DNA of 64,000 bases from CAZNPU01 sp964575335 (GCA_964575335.1 CAZNPU010000003.1:191756-255755), one strand, 5' to 3'; positions 18,260 through 27,758 are shown, counted from the stretch's first letter. A program made the numbers and translations. Notes: a model not told the origin generated them from the letters alone.

Positions 18260-19174
18260 ATGATCAAATGCGTGCTGCTTGCGGCGGCCATGGGAACGGC
18301 TGCAGGCGGGGGCATGGTCGGCTGCGAAACGATGGGGCAGGATATTCGCGATCTTGGCTCGATCATCTCGCCGCGAACGCCTGCTGAAGCCAGTCGCGAC
18401 ATGTTCAACATGTACGATGCGGACAAACGCCGCGAGGGTTTGACGCTGATCTCCAACGCGTCATTTGGCGGGGCGGAGGTTTACGTTGCGGCGTACCGCG
18501 ACATGGTGGCCAATGAACGCGATCCGGTGGTGAAGGCGCTGGCGATTCGCGCACTGGCCAAACACGGGCGGCCTGAAGACGCATTGTTGATCGTGCAGCA
18601 TCTTCGTCTGTGCGAAAACTGCGTGCAGAAAAATCAACTGGATGGACTTACCGGCGCTGCAGCGGCGAATCGTCGAGTCGACTGCCAGTCGACAGCTTGC
18701 CGCAGCGACAACGTGCAGGTGCGCTGGGAAGTCGCCAAGGGGTTGCAGCGGCTGCATAACCCTGAGGTTGTGCCCGACCTGATTAGCCTGCTCCGTGATA
18801 ACACGGAACACACGGACGTGCGCATCGCTGCGGCTGTCGCCTTGGGGCAGTATCCGGAAGATCGAGTTGTTCAGAGCCTTGTCGGTGCGCTGGATGCGCG
18901 CGAGCTTGCGATCAATATGGCAGCGGAGCAGTCGCTTCATACGCTCACCGGACAATCGTTCGATATGGAGCCTCGCCGCTGGCTGAACTGGTACAACCAG
19001 GCCGTGGTCAACGGCGAGGCGTTCGCCGGCGGCAAGGAATATCTCTATCCCACCTACTCGCGCCGCGAAACGATCTGGGACAAGCTGGCATTCTGGACCA
19101 GCCGCAACTATGAACAGCCAGCTCCGCCAGCCGGCTTGCGCCCACAGTCGGAGCGGTCAACGTATGAGGACTGA
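18260..19174 (+). CDS. HEAT-repeat lipoprotein of unknown function
   Basis: A putative lipoprotein of about 304 residues. From ATG 18260 there is a short hydrophobic leader ending in a loose lipobox (MVGC, Cys about residue 22). An ATG at 18212 would add 16 residues before it. The body has HEAT/PBS-type helical repeats: PVVKALAIRALAKHG, VQVRWEVAKGLQRLHNPEVV, VRIAAAVALGQYPEDRVVQSL. A Cys-containing insert (CENCVQKNQ ... CQST) interrupts the repeats near the middle. A C-terminal segment, FDMEPRRWLNWYNQAV, resembles the ends of other planctomycete HEAT proteins. Such proteins usually act as protein-binding scaffolds. No enzymatic motif is seen. The lipoprotein call is moderately sure. Confidence 0.8.
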   Translation: MIKCVLLAAAMGTAAGGGMVGCETMGQDIRDLGSIISPRTPAEASRDMFNMYDADKRREGLTLISNASFGGAEVYVAAYRDMVANERDPVVKALAIRALAKHGRPEDALLIVQHLRLCENCVQKNQLDGLTGAAAANRRVDCQSTACRSDNVQVRWEVAKGLQRLHNPEVVPDLISLLRDNTEHTDVRIAAAVALGQYPEDRVVQSLVGALDARELAINMAAEQSLHTLTGQSFDMEPRRWLNWYNQAVVNGEAFAGGKEYLYPTYSRRETIWDKLAFWTSRNYEQPAPPAGLRPQSERSTYED

Positions 19175-19178
19175 GGGG

Positions 19179-19298
19179 ATTTGAAATCTCAAATTTGAAA
19201 TCTCAGATCTCAGATTCAGAGTCTGAAATCAGCAGCCCGCAAATCTGAAATGTGAAATCTCAGATTGGAAATTTGAAATTTCAGACTTTCGAATCTGC
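19179..19298. repeat. AT-rich intergenic cluster of short direct and inverted repeats
   Basis: A roughly 120-base stretch after the lipoprotein gene is built from permutations of GAAATCTCA, which occurs three times, with related TCTGAAAT, AAATTTGAAAT and CAGATCTCAGAT words in both orientations. Its base composition is very different from the GC-rich surroundings. No gene lies between 19175 and 19493. The rest of that gap shows nothing recognisable. Confidence 0.75.
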
Positions 19299-19493
19299 AC
19301 TCAAAGAACGGAACTGAACATTCAAACGCCAAGCATGCGAGGGGCACGCGCATGGCTGTGTTGTGGAGGCGTTCCGGGCAGCGTTGCGGGATCGGCTGGA
19401 ATTTGCCGAACGTCGGTCAACTGCGTTCGTTGCAACTTGGGGTGAAGATCACCTCTAGAGCGGCCGATGACGCTTGCAACGGTGGCGATGGGT

Positions 19494-20492
19494 ATGCGCG
19501 CGATAATTCATGATGAACATGGCGTTCGGCTTGACACGAACTGCTCGCTGCCGCGTGCGCAGGGGGGTGAGGCGGTTATTCGCCTGCTCAAGGCCGCGGT
19601 TTCCGCTGCAGATGTGCCGGCTTTGAGAAGTGGCGGTGCAGCAGGAAAGAGTCTGCAGCCCAACGCTTCGCCGCGAATTCTCGGACATGCGTTTGTCGGT
19701 ACGGTCGAGCGGGTCGAGGGCGAGTCTTCGCATCCGCTGACGGGCAAACGCGTGGTCGGCTCGATTATCACAGCGTGCGGCAAGTGTGACATGTGCGTGG
19801 CGGGCCTGGGCAATCACTGTCGCGAGCGAACGATTCTCGGCATGCATGGGCGCGATGGTTGTCTTGCTGAGTTCTTCACGCTGCCCGTCAGGCAGTTGGC
19901 TGCCGTTCCGGACTCGCTTGATAATGATCATGCTGTGTTTGCCAGCGAACTGGCAGCAGCAATTCAGGCTGCGCAGCAACTGACGATTGTGAATAAACCA
20001 TACATCACCGTGCTTGGCGATAACTCGCTTGGCCTGTTGACGGTGCAGGTGATGGGTCGCCTGAATGCGTCGGTGCGACTGGTGGGGCAGCACAATAGCA
20101 AGCTGGCCATGTGCGAAAAGTGGGGCGTCAAGCACCGTCACGCGGATGATGTCGGCCGCCGCGCCGATCAGGATATTGTTGTTGACTGCACCGGCTCAGC
20201 GGAAGGGTTCGCGCTGGCGATGCGCCTGGTTCGGCCGCGCGGAAAAATCGTGCTGAAATCGCTGTATCCCGCTGGCGGCAACGATGCGGTTGATCTCAGC
20301 CCGATCGTGCTGAATGAAATCGAAGTCATTGGCTCATTTGCCGGGCCGATCAGCGAAGCGCTTGCGATGTTGGAACGGTCCGAGGTTGACGTGTTGAGCC
20401 TGATTACGCGTCGCATGAGCCTGAGCGATGGACCGGCGACGCTGCGGGTCGCGTTGCAGCCGGAAACGGTAAAGGTGCTGGTGGAACCGTAA
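19494..20492 (+). CDS. MDR-superfamily dehydrogenase-like protein lacking the catalytic zinc ligands
   Basis: Resembles zinc-containing medium-chain dehydrogenases (threonine/sorbitol dehydrogenase group). The structural-zinc cysteine cluster is intact (ACGKCDMC, then NHC). The catalytic site is not: the usual CGTD-type segment reads AVSAADV, with no Cys, and the GHE motif reads GHAFVG. The nucleotide-binding region has VLGDNSLGLLTVQV in place of a clean GxGxxG. Later segments DIVVDCTGSAEGFALAMRLVRPRG and GKIVLKS are typical of the Rossmann half. ATG 19494 (MRAIIHDEHG) matches family starts. ATG 19467 is possible. It may be a non-zinc reductase or have lost activity. Neighbours give no pathway. 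Confidence 0.8.
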   Translation: MRAIIHDEHGVRLDTNCSLPRAQGGEAVIRLLKAAVSAADVPALRSGGAAGKSLQPNASPRILGHAFVGTVERVEGESSHPLTGKRVVGSIITACGKCDMCVAGLGNHCRERTILGMHGRDGCLAEFFTLPVRQLAAVPDSLDNDHAVFASELAAAIQAAQQLTIVNKPYITVLGDNSLGLLTVQVMGRLNASVRLVGQHNSKLAMCEKWGVKHRHADDVGRRADQDIVVDCTGSAEGFALAMRLVRPRGKIVLKSLYPAGGNDAVDLSPIVLNEIEVIGSFAGPISEALAMLERSEVDVLSLITRRMSLSDGPATLRVALQPETVKVLVEP

Positions 20493-20712
20493 GGCCGCGA
20501 GGCTTTGAAGAAAATCCCGACATTGTTCAAGCGGCAGTTCGCAGCCCTGGCGAGACTGGACAGCCCCGCGTGTTTCTGAGACACGAGGATGTGGCTGGTT
20601 CTTGCTTCACGTCGCGATAGGCAGCGTACAATCGCCGGTCTTGAACTCTCACCCGAACCAACCAGACCGTTCCCCTGAGACAGCAGATGGATCCAGCGCC
20701 CTCAATCCGGAC

Positions 20713-22194
20713 ATGGTGCTGGTTGAACCGTCAGCAGTCGAGGAGGCGGAGCTTGCGATACAGGATGCGGAGGGAACGATCCGCTCCGGCAAGCTGGCGG
20801 GCAAAAGCATGTGGGCGGCGATCTGGATACTCGCTCTGCCCGTGCTTTTTCAGCAGGTGATGGCAGCCGGTGTGGGTTTGGTGGACAAGATCATTGCTGG
20901 CAGCCTGCCGCGTTCGATCATTGTTCCAGCAATGGATGCGATCGGCATCGGTTCGTATATCGGTTGGCTGGTCGGCATTGCGATGGCTGGGCTTGGGATC
21001 GGCGGTCAGGCGCTGATTGCCCGCGGCATGGGGGCTGGCGACCACATGCAGGCTGATCGGGCGCTTGGGCAGGCGCTGAGTTTGAGCGTCGTATGGGGCC
21101 TGGTGGTGGGGCTGGTGATGTGGGTGTTGGCTGGCCCTTTGGCAGATATGTGCCAGCTTTCCGATCAGGCGCGGCTGTTTTGCGTGCAGTACATCCACAT
21201 GTACGCCTACGCGATGCCGTTCACGGGCATCATGATGGTGGGGTCGATGTGTCTGCACGGAGCGGGAGAGACGATCAGGCCGTCCCTGATTGCTGTGGGA
21301 GTGAACATAGCCAACATTGTGCTGTCATGGATGCTTTCGGGTGTTGATGTTGAGATCGGGGGACGGGTATTTGAAAATCCCTTCAGCTTCGATCTGCATG
21401 TGGTGGGGATCGCTGCGGGTACAGCGCTGGGCTACGTCTTTGGCGCGGCAATGACGGTGCTTGTTCTGGTTCGGGGCGTGAAGGATTTGCGGTTGGAAAC
21501 AAGCCATCTGACGCCGGATCGCGTCATGATCAGGCGCATTGTGCGCCTTGGCGTGCCGAACTTCTTTGAAGGGTTGGCGATGTGGGGCGTCAACCTGATT
21601 GTGCTTATCTTTATTGGCCAGATCGCGCGAACATCAGCGAGCAACGGTGTGGGCGAGGGCTTGCAGGGCGCGCACATCATTGCGGTGCAGTGGGAAGCGA
21701 TCAGTTTCCTGCCGGGCTTTGCGATGGGCACTGCAGCGGGCGCGCTGGCCGGGCAGTATCTTGGCGCGGGCAATGCGCGCATGGCGCAGCGAGCCATCGT
21801 GGCGTGCACGGGAATCGCGTGCATGATCATGGGGTTGTTCGGCGTGCTCTTCATGACGCAAGGCGAGTGGCTGACGTCGATTATCAGCCGTGAGCCAATC
21901 CACCTTGAAACTGCGCCGCAACTGCTGTTTATCTGCGGCATGATTCAAGTGTTCTTTGCCATCACTATGGTGGTGCGCCAGGGCTTGCGCGGCAGCGGCG
22001 ACACGGTCTGGCCGTTTTTGATCACAACCGTATCGAGCTATTTCGTTCGCCTGCCTGCTGCATGGCTGCTAGGCGTGGTGTTGGGGCTGGGGTTGGAAGG
22101 CATCTGGTATGCGTTGTGCGGCGAACTGGTGGTGCGGTCGATCATGTTCTCGGCCCGTTTCCTGCATGGCGGGTGGAAACGGCTGCAGGTCTAA
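20713..22194 (+). CDS. MATE-family multidrug/toxin exporter
   Basis: An inner-membrane cation-coupled exporter of the MOP superfamily. About 493 residues from ATG 20713, with roughly twelve hydrophobic segments arranged as two six-helix halves. Typical MATE segments include LALPVLFQQVMAAGVGLVDK in helix 1, GIGGQALIARGMGAGD after helix 2 and GAGETIRPSLIAVGVNIANI. The second half begins RLGVPNFFEGLAMWGVNLIV and has AGALAGQYLGAGNARMA. The frame stays open upstream to a TTG at 20602, but those residues are hydrophilic and not family-like. No regulator is adjacent. Substrate unknown. Confidence 0.92.
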   Translation: MVLVEPSAVEEAELAIQDAEGTIRSGKLAGKSMWAAIWILALPVLFQQVMAAGVGLVDKIIAGSLPRSIIVPAMDAIGIGSYIGWLVGIAMAGLGIGGQALIARGMGAGDHMQADRALGQALSLSVVWGLVVGLVMWVLAGPLADMCQLSDQARLFCVQYIHMYAYAMPFTGIMMVGSMCLHGAGETIRPSLIAVGVNIANIVLSWMLSGVDVEIGGRVFENPFSFDLHVVGIAAGTALGYVFGAAMTVLVLVRGVKDLRLETSHLTPDRVMIRRIVRLGVPNFFEGLAMWGVNLIVLIFIGQIARTSASNGVGEGLQGAHIIAVQWEAISFLPGFAMGTAAGALAGQYLGAGNARMAQRAIVACTGIACMIMGLFGVLFMTQGEWLTSIISREPIHLETAPQLLFICGMIQVFFAITMVVRQGLRGSGDTVWPFLITTVSSYFVRLPAAWLLGVVLGLGLEGIWYALCGELVVRSIMFSARFLHGGWKRLQV

Positions 22195-22492
22195 GGCCGC
22201 AACGGAAAATAAAGGTTATTGGAAGCACAGCGCCGCAAGATGGGCGATAACGGCGCATTGATATGTGCGCGTTTCAGACGCGGCGCATGACATGCACGTT
22301 GTGTTGCGCGTCAACAGTGGTTTCGATCCGCATTTTATGGGCCGTGCTGATCATTCGTCCTGGGTAAGACGTGAAGAATGCTCAGCGGCAATATTGCCTC
22401 CGTCGCCTGCCTTCGCTTGCTTTCCGGCTTTACATACTCGACCTTGTGTGAGCCTGCGCTCTCAGAGCGGGCTTGCATTTGGAGGTCGGAAC

Positions 22493-25400
22493 ATGACAGC
22501 TCACCGTTCGACATGCAATGTGCGGACACTGCAGCAGCGTTCCTTTGTCACGCCATCACGGTTCATTGCAGCGCGAGGCGCGGGCAATCAGGCCTGGCGC
22601 ATCGTCATGATGAGCGTGCTGTGCGTTCTGGCAACGCTCTTGGTGGCTGGTCGAGCGACAGCGGGCGTCGAGCTGCGCAAAAGCTTTCGCGATCCGGCGT
22701 TCGTCGATATCAGAATCGATCGTCCCGCTGAGTGGCTGGTGCCGAAATCGCGTCAGCGTGACGCGTTGATTGGCGAAGTCGCAGGCCGCGTGCATGCCCT
22801 GCATGAGCAGCATCCGGATCGGCTGATTGTGCTGCGCTATGTCGATATGCCGCTGCATTATGAGCAGTTGCCGGTGTCGAAGCGGCAGGACATCGTTGGC
22901 GCAGCAGGCCGCACGGCTGACGTGAGCGCATGGTACGAGCAGGCGCTGGCGGATTTGACGATGGACATTCTGACGCGCAGCCGCAGCGGGCGCAAGCCGA
23001 TGATGCTGAGCGTCTACGGCTTGCCGCTGGAACTTGATGGCAAAGACGGTGGGCAGGCAGCTGCGCGCATCAACAAGCACTTCAGTCATGTGCTTGCCGA
23101 TCTGCAGGGCTTTGTTGTTCCCACGCGGTTCATCCTCAGCAGGAACAGCAGCAACCACGCCATGATGCTTGAGCGCGGTCTGGCCGAGGCGTATCGCATT
23201 GCTGACGGCCGACCGGTGTATTTTCACAGCAATCGCGAGTGGAAAATGAGCATCGGTCTGCGCGGTCCGCTTCGTGGTCCGACCAGCGCGACGGCACGTT
23301 CATTGGCGGCTCAGTCAATGCGGGACAGCAATCGGAATGCGCCGATTGGCAGTCAGAGCAGCAACGACGCGCAAGGGCCAATGCTCGCGCTTATTGGATC
23401 ATGGGGCCAGAGCAATTCGCCGTGGGACCTCAACAGCGATGGTATCGTCGATGTTGACGACCTGCTGATCATGATCGCCAACTGGTCGTATTACGCCAAT
23501 GGCGGCACGGGACTGCCTGGTTCGGGTGGCGGCAGCAATAACGAGCCGGAGCCGATGGGTCGGTTCGTGAATCCGCCGCTGGAGTATGTGATCGGTTCGG
23601 GCGTGGATCTGCAATTCGAGCTGCTTTCCGGCGCGCCGCAGAACGCCAACGTCGTCTTCCAAACGTGGTCTGATACCGCCGAGGCAGTTCAAGGCGCGCA
23701 TGCTGATTATGGCGCGCCGTTCACGTACCCGGCATCCAAGCTTGATCTTGTGACGCCCGGCGGTGCGGAACTGCAGGCGCTGATCCGCAATGGCAATAAT
23801 CAGGTTGTCGAGATCATTCGCGTCAGCACCGCATTTGTGCTGCCGAACAACCCGCCCGGAGGTGGCGGTGGTGGCGGGGGCGGCGGCAACGGCAGCGGTG
23901 GAAACGGCGGCAATGGTGACAGCGGCGGTGATGCCGGCAACGGCGGCAGCGGTGACAGTTCCGATTCCGGAAACAGCGGCGGTAACAATGGCGGCAGCAA
24001 TGACGGCAACAACGGCGGCGATACCGGCGGCAATCCCAATGCGCCTCTGCCAACGCCTGTCATCACCATCATGTCAACTTCCGGCATGGCGCCGTTTGCA
24101 GTGCACGTCAACGGCCTCAGTTCCACCCTCGGAATCGGTGATCTGTTGACCGCACGATTCGAGTGGGATTTCGGCGATCCCAACGGTCAGTTCAATAAGC
24201 TGGTCGGCTGGAATGCAGCGCATATCTACGATCAGCCTGGAACCTACACCATTACGTTGAAGCTGACCAATCAGGCTGGTGGCCAGGCTGTTGCCACCAA
24301 GCAGGTAACGGTGACCGCGCCCAATCGCACCACCATTTACGTTGCAACCAACGGCAACGACTCCAACCCCGGCACGTCGGAGAACGCTCCGATTCGCACT
24401 GCCGCACGCGCAGCGCAACTGGTGAACGACAACACCCGAATCCTCTTCCGCCGCGCCGGAACATACGACATAAGCAGCACGTTCCACATCAACAAGCAGA
24501 ACGTCGTCATCGGAGCGTACGGCAACGGCGCCAAACCCGTGCTGCACTGGACGGTCAACAGCAACTACGCTGCCATCATGTCGATGGGATCGCAGGCGAA
24601 GAACGTGGTGGTGCAGGATCTCACCTTCGATTCGCCGTTTACGCCCAACAATCTCATCGTGCGCGGCATTCATCCCAACGGCTCCAACGTAACGGTGCGC
24701 AACTGTCACTTTGATGATGTCAGCTACGCGATGAATACCGAGCAGGGCGTTGACGGTTTTCTCGTGCTCAACAATACCGCTGACGCAATCGGTGCGTACC
24801 TTGTCTGGGCCCAGGGTCACGATCACACGTATCTTGGCAACACCGTGGCCAACAGCACGCACGAGCACAACATCCGAATCGGCGGCGCAAAGCGTCTGCT
24901 CATCGCGCACAACGACCTGACCAACACCAACAAGTCCACCATCTGGGGCATGCTGACCGAGCACTGCTACATCACCGGTAATGTGCTGCGCGAAGGCCGC
25001 TTCCTAGCTGGTCCGAACTTTGCGGTCGGCAGTCCGTCGGAACGATCGCGCTGGATCGTGTTTGAGGGCAACGAGATCATCAACGAAGGCCTGATCATCT
25101 ACGCCGGCGCTGAAAACGTGATGATTCGCAATAACGTGGTGCGCAACAACGGCGGTGAGGCGTTCAGCATCTGGGGATATCACTCCGCGATGAACCGCAC
25201 CACCAGGAACGTGACAGTGGTGAACAACACGGCGATCAACAATTCCTCCAGCTACGGCCGATTCATCAAATTCGGCAAGGGCGCGGAGAACCTCACCGTG
25301 GCCAACAACCTCTACGTCGCACCGTCGTTCAATACCTCCATGGGCGGCGGCAACGTCGTGACCGACGAAAACCAGCTCGCTGCAGGGCAGCGCTTCCACA

Positions 25401-25663
25401 ACAATTACTGGGCAAATCCCTACAGTGGAAGCAAGCACCACTTCCTCGGCGGCAACGGCCTGACGCCTTCGCAATGGGAAGCGCTTACGCAATGCCAGAA
25501 CGAGAAGTATCGATCGTTCACAACAAGCGACCTCAGCGCTACCTTTGAGCCGCAATTCAACGCCAATACCGGCGTCGCCGTGCCAGGCGTGCATGTGGAT
25601 TTCTACGGCAAACCGCGGTCGCTCGCCGGAGCGGTGACAGTCGGCGCCGTGCACAAGCCATAA
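22493..25663 (+). CDS. Large secreted protein: internal dockerin-like motif, Gly-rich linker, PKD domain, beta-helix
   Basis: A 1056-residue exported protein. ATG 22493 has GGAGG seven bases upstream. The frame is open back to 22265 but without family-like sequence. Parts in order: long n-region and hydrophobic signal segment (about 38-58); an uncharacterised domain (about 60-260); an internal dockerin-like motif (NSDGIVDVDDLLIMIANW, about 310-330); a beta-type domain (about 350-450); a Gly/Asn/Ser-rich linker (about 454-518); a PKD domain (about 520-605, with FEWDFGDPNG and YDQPGTYTITLKLTN); then a DUF1565-like start (YVATNGNDSNPGTSENAPI) and a right-handed beta-helix to the C-terminus. It suggests a surface polysaccharide-binding or lyase-like protein. 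No catalytic triad could be assigned. Probable type II secretion substrate. Confidence 0.85.
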   Translation: MTAHRSTCNVRTLQQRSFVTPSRFIAARGAGNQAWRIVMMSVLCVLATLLVAGRATAGVELRKSFRDPAFVDIRIDRPAEWLVPKSRQRDALIGEVAGRVHALHEQHPDRLIVLRYVDMPLHYEQLPVSKRQDIVGAAGRTADVSAWYEQALADLTMDILTRSRSGRKPMMLSVYGLPLELDGKDGGQAAARINKHFSHVLADLQGFVVPTRFILSRNSSNHAMMLERGLAEAYRIADGRPVYFHSNREWKMSIGLRGPLRGPTSATARSLAAQSMRDSNRNAPIGSQSSNDAQGPMLALIGSWGQSNSPWDLNSDGIVDVDDLLIMIANWSYYANGGTGLPGSGGGSNNEPEPMGRFVNPPLEYVIGSGVDLQFELLSGAPQNANVVFQTWSDTAEAVQGAHADYGAPFTYPASKLDLVTPGGAELQALIRNGNNQVVEIIRVSTAFVLPNNPPGGGGGGGGGGNGSGGNGGNGDSGGDAGNGGSGDSSDSGNSGGNNGGSNDGNNGGDTGGNPNAPLPTPVITIMSTSGMAPFAVHVNGLSSTLGIGDLLTARFEWDFGDPNGQFNKLVGWNAAHIYDQPGTYTITLKLTNQAGGQAVATKQVTVTAPNRTTIYVATNGNDSNPGTSENAPIRTAARAAQLVNDNTRILFRRAGTYDISSTFHINKQNVVIGAYGNGAKPVLHWTVNSNYAAIMSMGSQAKNVVVQDLTFDSPFTPNNLIVRGIHPNGSNVTVRNCHFDDVSYAMNTEQGVDGFLVLNNTADAIGAYLVWAQGHDHTYLGNTVANSTHEHNIRIGGAKRLLIAHNDLTNTNKSTIWGMLTEHCYITGNVLREGRFLAGPNFAVGSPSERSRWIVFEGNEIINEGLIIYAGAENVMIRNNVVRNNGGEAFSIWGYHSAMNRTTRNVTVVNNTAINNSSSYGRFIKFGKGAENLTVANNLYVAPSFNTSMGGGNVVTDENQLAAGQRFHNNYWANPYSGSKHHFLGGNGLTPSQWEALTQCQNEKYRSFTTSDLSATFEPQFNANTGVAVPGVHVDFYGKPRSLAGAVTVGAVHKP

Positions 25664-25689
25664 CCCGCATCGACCATTACAGCAGTGAC

Positions 25690-25719
25690 ACGGGCTCCCG
25701 AATTCGGGGGCCCGTTTTT
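25690..25719 (+). terminator. Rho-independent terminator
   Basis: A GC-rich stem (ACGGGCTCCCG with CGGGGGCCCGT, one wobble pair, AATT loop) is followed by TTTTT. It lies 27 bases after the stop of the PKD/beta-helix gene and closes that transcription unit before the exopolysaccharide locus. Confidence 0.85.
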
Positions 25720-25909
25720 CGCTGGGGTATGGAAGGTGAGAAAGCGTGCGAGGTTCGCAGAGGAGAGAGGGCAGGGTTCTCTTTGGCCCGCAATCGGGGC
25801 AATTCTCGGCGTTGCACGTTGGCAGCGTGGGAGTGCGTGACGCCTGATTCCTGAGACTTTCCTGAGACTCGGCTCATCTCCTATTGCCGCGATTGAGGAT
25901 GGGCGGCTC

Positions 25910-25915
25910 TATAAT
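25910..25915 (+). promoter_or_regulatory. Possible -10 element upstream of the exopolysaccharide locus
   Basis: A perfect TATAAT stands about 100 bases before the flippase start. A TTGCCG about 20 bases upstream is only a fair -35. The rest of the 25720-26015 interval shows no gene. This is the only promoter-like element seen in front of the polysaccharide genes, so it is a weak candidate. Confidence 0.3.
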
Positions 25916-26015
25916 CGGCGGCGACCGGAAACAATCCACGTATCGCTGACGTATTGCGGTGGGGAATCCGTTACGCTATTGCGATTCGGACCAGCAAAAG
26001 GCCGATAGAACGCTC

Positions 26016-27452
26016 ATGGATGCTTCGCATACCGCGACAACTCCCCACCCGTCGAGCCGGCGCGGTGATGATCCCGGGGGTGGGGGCGGTACGGTGGCCG
26101 AGTTGCCGCCGCCTGCGGTTGCTGCGCCTCGGTCGGCGAGTAGTTCCCGCACGTCACTGAAAGCTCGCGCGCTGATGGGAAGCGGATGGGTGGGGGGCGG
26201 CTACATTGCGGTGCAGGGCCTGCGATTTGTCAGCATGATGGTGCTGACGTATCTGCTTGCGCCCGATGTGTTCGGCGTGATGACGATGATCAATGTCTTT
26301 CTCCAGGGACTGGAGATGTTCTCCGACATTGGCATCGGGCCCAGCATTATCCACAGCAAACGGGGCGAGAAATCGGAGTTCCTGAATACCGCGTGGACCA
26401 TGCAGGTTATTCGCGGCTTTGTGCTGTGGGGCGTCGCGTGCGCGGGCGCATGGCCGGTGGCGAGGTTTTACGGCGAGCCGTCGCTGTTGTGGCTGATTCC
26501 CGCATCGGGCTTTTCTTCAGTCATTGCAGGATTCACATCCACTTCGCTGGTTGTGCTGAACCGTCAGCTGCATCTGCGCGCCATTACGATTCTTGACATT
26601 GCCCGGCAGGCGCTCACGCTGGTATTCACTGCAGGATGGGCGCTGTTCATCAGCCCCACGGTTTGGGCGCTGATCGTCGGGTCAACGCTGGGTACGCTGT
26701 TTCGCACCATCGTCAGCCACCGATTGATGCCCGAGCAGCGCAATCGCTTTCAGTGGAACCGCGATGACGCGCGTTCGATGATACGGTTCGGCAGGTGGAT
26801 ATTCCTTTCCACCGCACTCACGTTCTTCGCCATGCAGACCGACAAGATTCTGCTGGGCAAAATGCTCGGTTCTACGGTGCTCGGCGTGTACTACATGGCC
26901 ACGCAGTTTGCGTTCATGCCCACCCAGTTCATCAAACGCATCAGTTCGCAGGTGGCGTTTCCGGTACTGGCGGAGGTGGTGCGTGAGCGGCCGGAGTCGG
27001 TTTATCAGCAACTGCGGCGCGTGCGCTGGCCGCTGATCGGCTTAGGCCTGCTGCCGCTTTTTCCGCTGATTCTGTTCGGCGACATCCTGGTTCGGTTTCT
27101 GCTTCGCCCGGAGTTCCACGATGCGGGATGGATGCTGCAGATTCTCTCAGCAGGCATGCTCATTGGCGTCGTGAATTCCTCTTACGGGAACGTGTTGCTG
27201 GCCAAAGGGCGATCGTTTGACATCACGCTCATGCTCGCCATTCAGCTTGGCGTGGTCGTTGCCGCCACCATGGTAGGGTTTCATCTGTACGGCCAGGTTG
27301 GCTTTATCGTCGCGTTTGCCGGCGTGGAGTGGATCATGTATCCCGTTACGGCGATTGTGCTGGCCCGACATCGCCTGTGGCAGCCGGAGGTCGATCTGCC
27401 AGTATTTGCGCTGTCGATCGCAGCGATTGCTGTGGCGTATTGGGTGTTGTAG
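26016..27452 (+). CDS. Wzx/WzxC-like polysaccharide flippase
   Basis: Moves lipid-linked polysaccharide repeat units across the inner membrane (MOP superfamily). About 478 residues from ATG 26016. A proline/Ser-rich cytoplasmic head of about 45 residues precedes the first helix. The family opening is GSGWVGGGYIAVQGLRFVSM, followed by APDVFGVMTMINVFLQGLEM and DIGIGPSIIH. Roughly twelve to fourteen hydrophobic segments follow. FAMQTDKILLGKMLGSTVLG is the conserved middle region of WzxC-type flippases. It opens a plus-strand run of glycosyltransferase genes, which fixes its role in surface polymer export. No strong ribosome site was found, so the start is uncertain. Confidence 0.9.
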   Translation: MDASHTATTPHPSSRRGDDPGGGGGTVAELPPPAVAAPRSASSSRTSLKARALMGSGWVGGGYIAVQGLRFVSMMVLTYLLAPDVFGVMTMINVFLQGLEMFSDIGIGPSIIHSKRGEKSEFLNTAWTMQVIRGFVLWGVACAGAWPVARFYGEPSLLWLIPASGFSSVIAGFTSTSLVVLNRQLHLRAITILDIARQALTLVFTAGWALFISPTVWALIVGSTLGTLFRTIVSHRLMPEQRNRFQWNRDDARSMIRFGRWIFLSTALTFFAMQTDKILLGKMLGSTVLGVYYMATQFAFMPTQFIKRISSQVAFPVLAEVVRERPESVYQQLRRVRWPLIGLGLLPLFPLILFGDILVRFLLRPEFHDAGWMLQILSAGMLIGVVNSSYGNVLLAKGRSFDITLMLAIQLGVVVAATMVGFHLYGQVGFIVAFAGVEWIMYPVTAIVLARHRLWQPEVDLPVFALSIAAIAVAYWVL

Positions 27453-27758
27453 CACGTAGCGGAAAATGGCGTATGAGCCGCCATTGCCGCACACGTTCAA
27501 AGGGACATGAACCTGCCTGCTGATGGATGCAGATTCAACACGTGGCTTACACTGGGTTTCTTAGCGTGCGATTCGTGGCCCGGCGGATGTCAAGTTGCGG
27601 TCTTTGCCGACCGATGCGTCACAAGTCCAACTGCCCTACGATTGGGTTTGGGCATGATCGGACCTTTGTGTTGCTGGTTTGCTGCTGGGCGTCAGCGGCT
27701 GAGTTGTCGATGAATGTCATAGCCAATCGCCGACCGCTGCATCAATGCTGCTTCAAAC
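27453..27758. other. Intergenic stretch without recognised gene
   Basis: 306 bases between the flippase and the first glycosyltransferase. Short open frames exist (for example 27507-27713) but show no ribosome site or recognisable protein features. No hairpin terminator or tRNA is apparent. It may hold a promoter for the downstream genes. Confidence 0.4.

Noticed and set aside
24074..24964. Minus-strand open frame inside the PKD/beta-helix gene
   Set aside because: Antisense to a clear PKD and beta-helix sequence, and no start context or motifs.
27507..27713. Small plus-strand open frame (68 codons) after the flippase gene
   Set aside because: No ribosome site, no recognisable protein features, Cys/Arg-rich composition typical of non-coding DNA.
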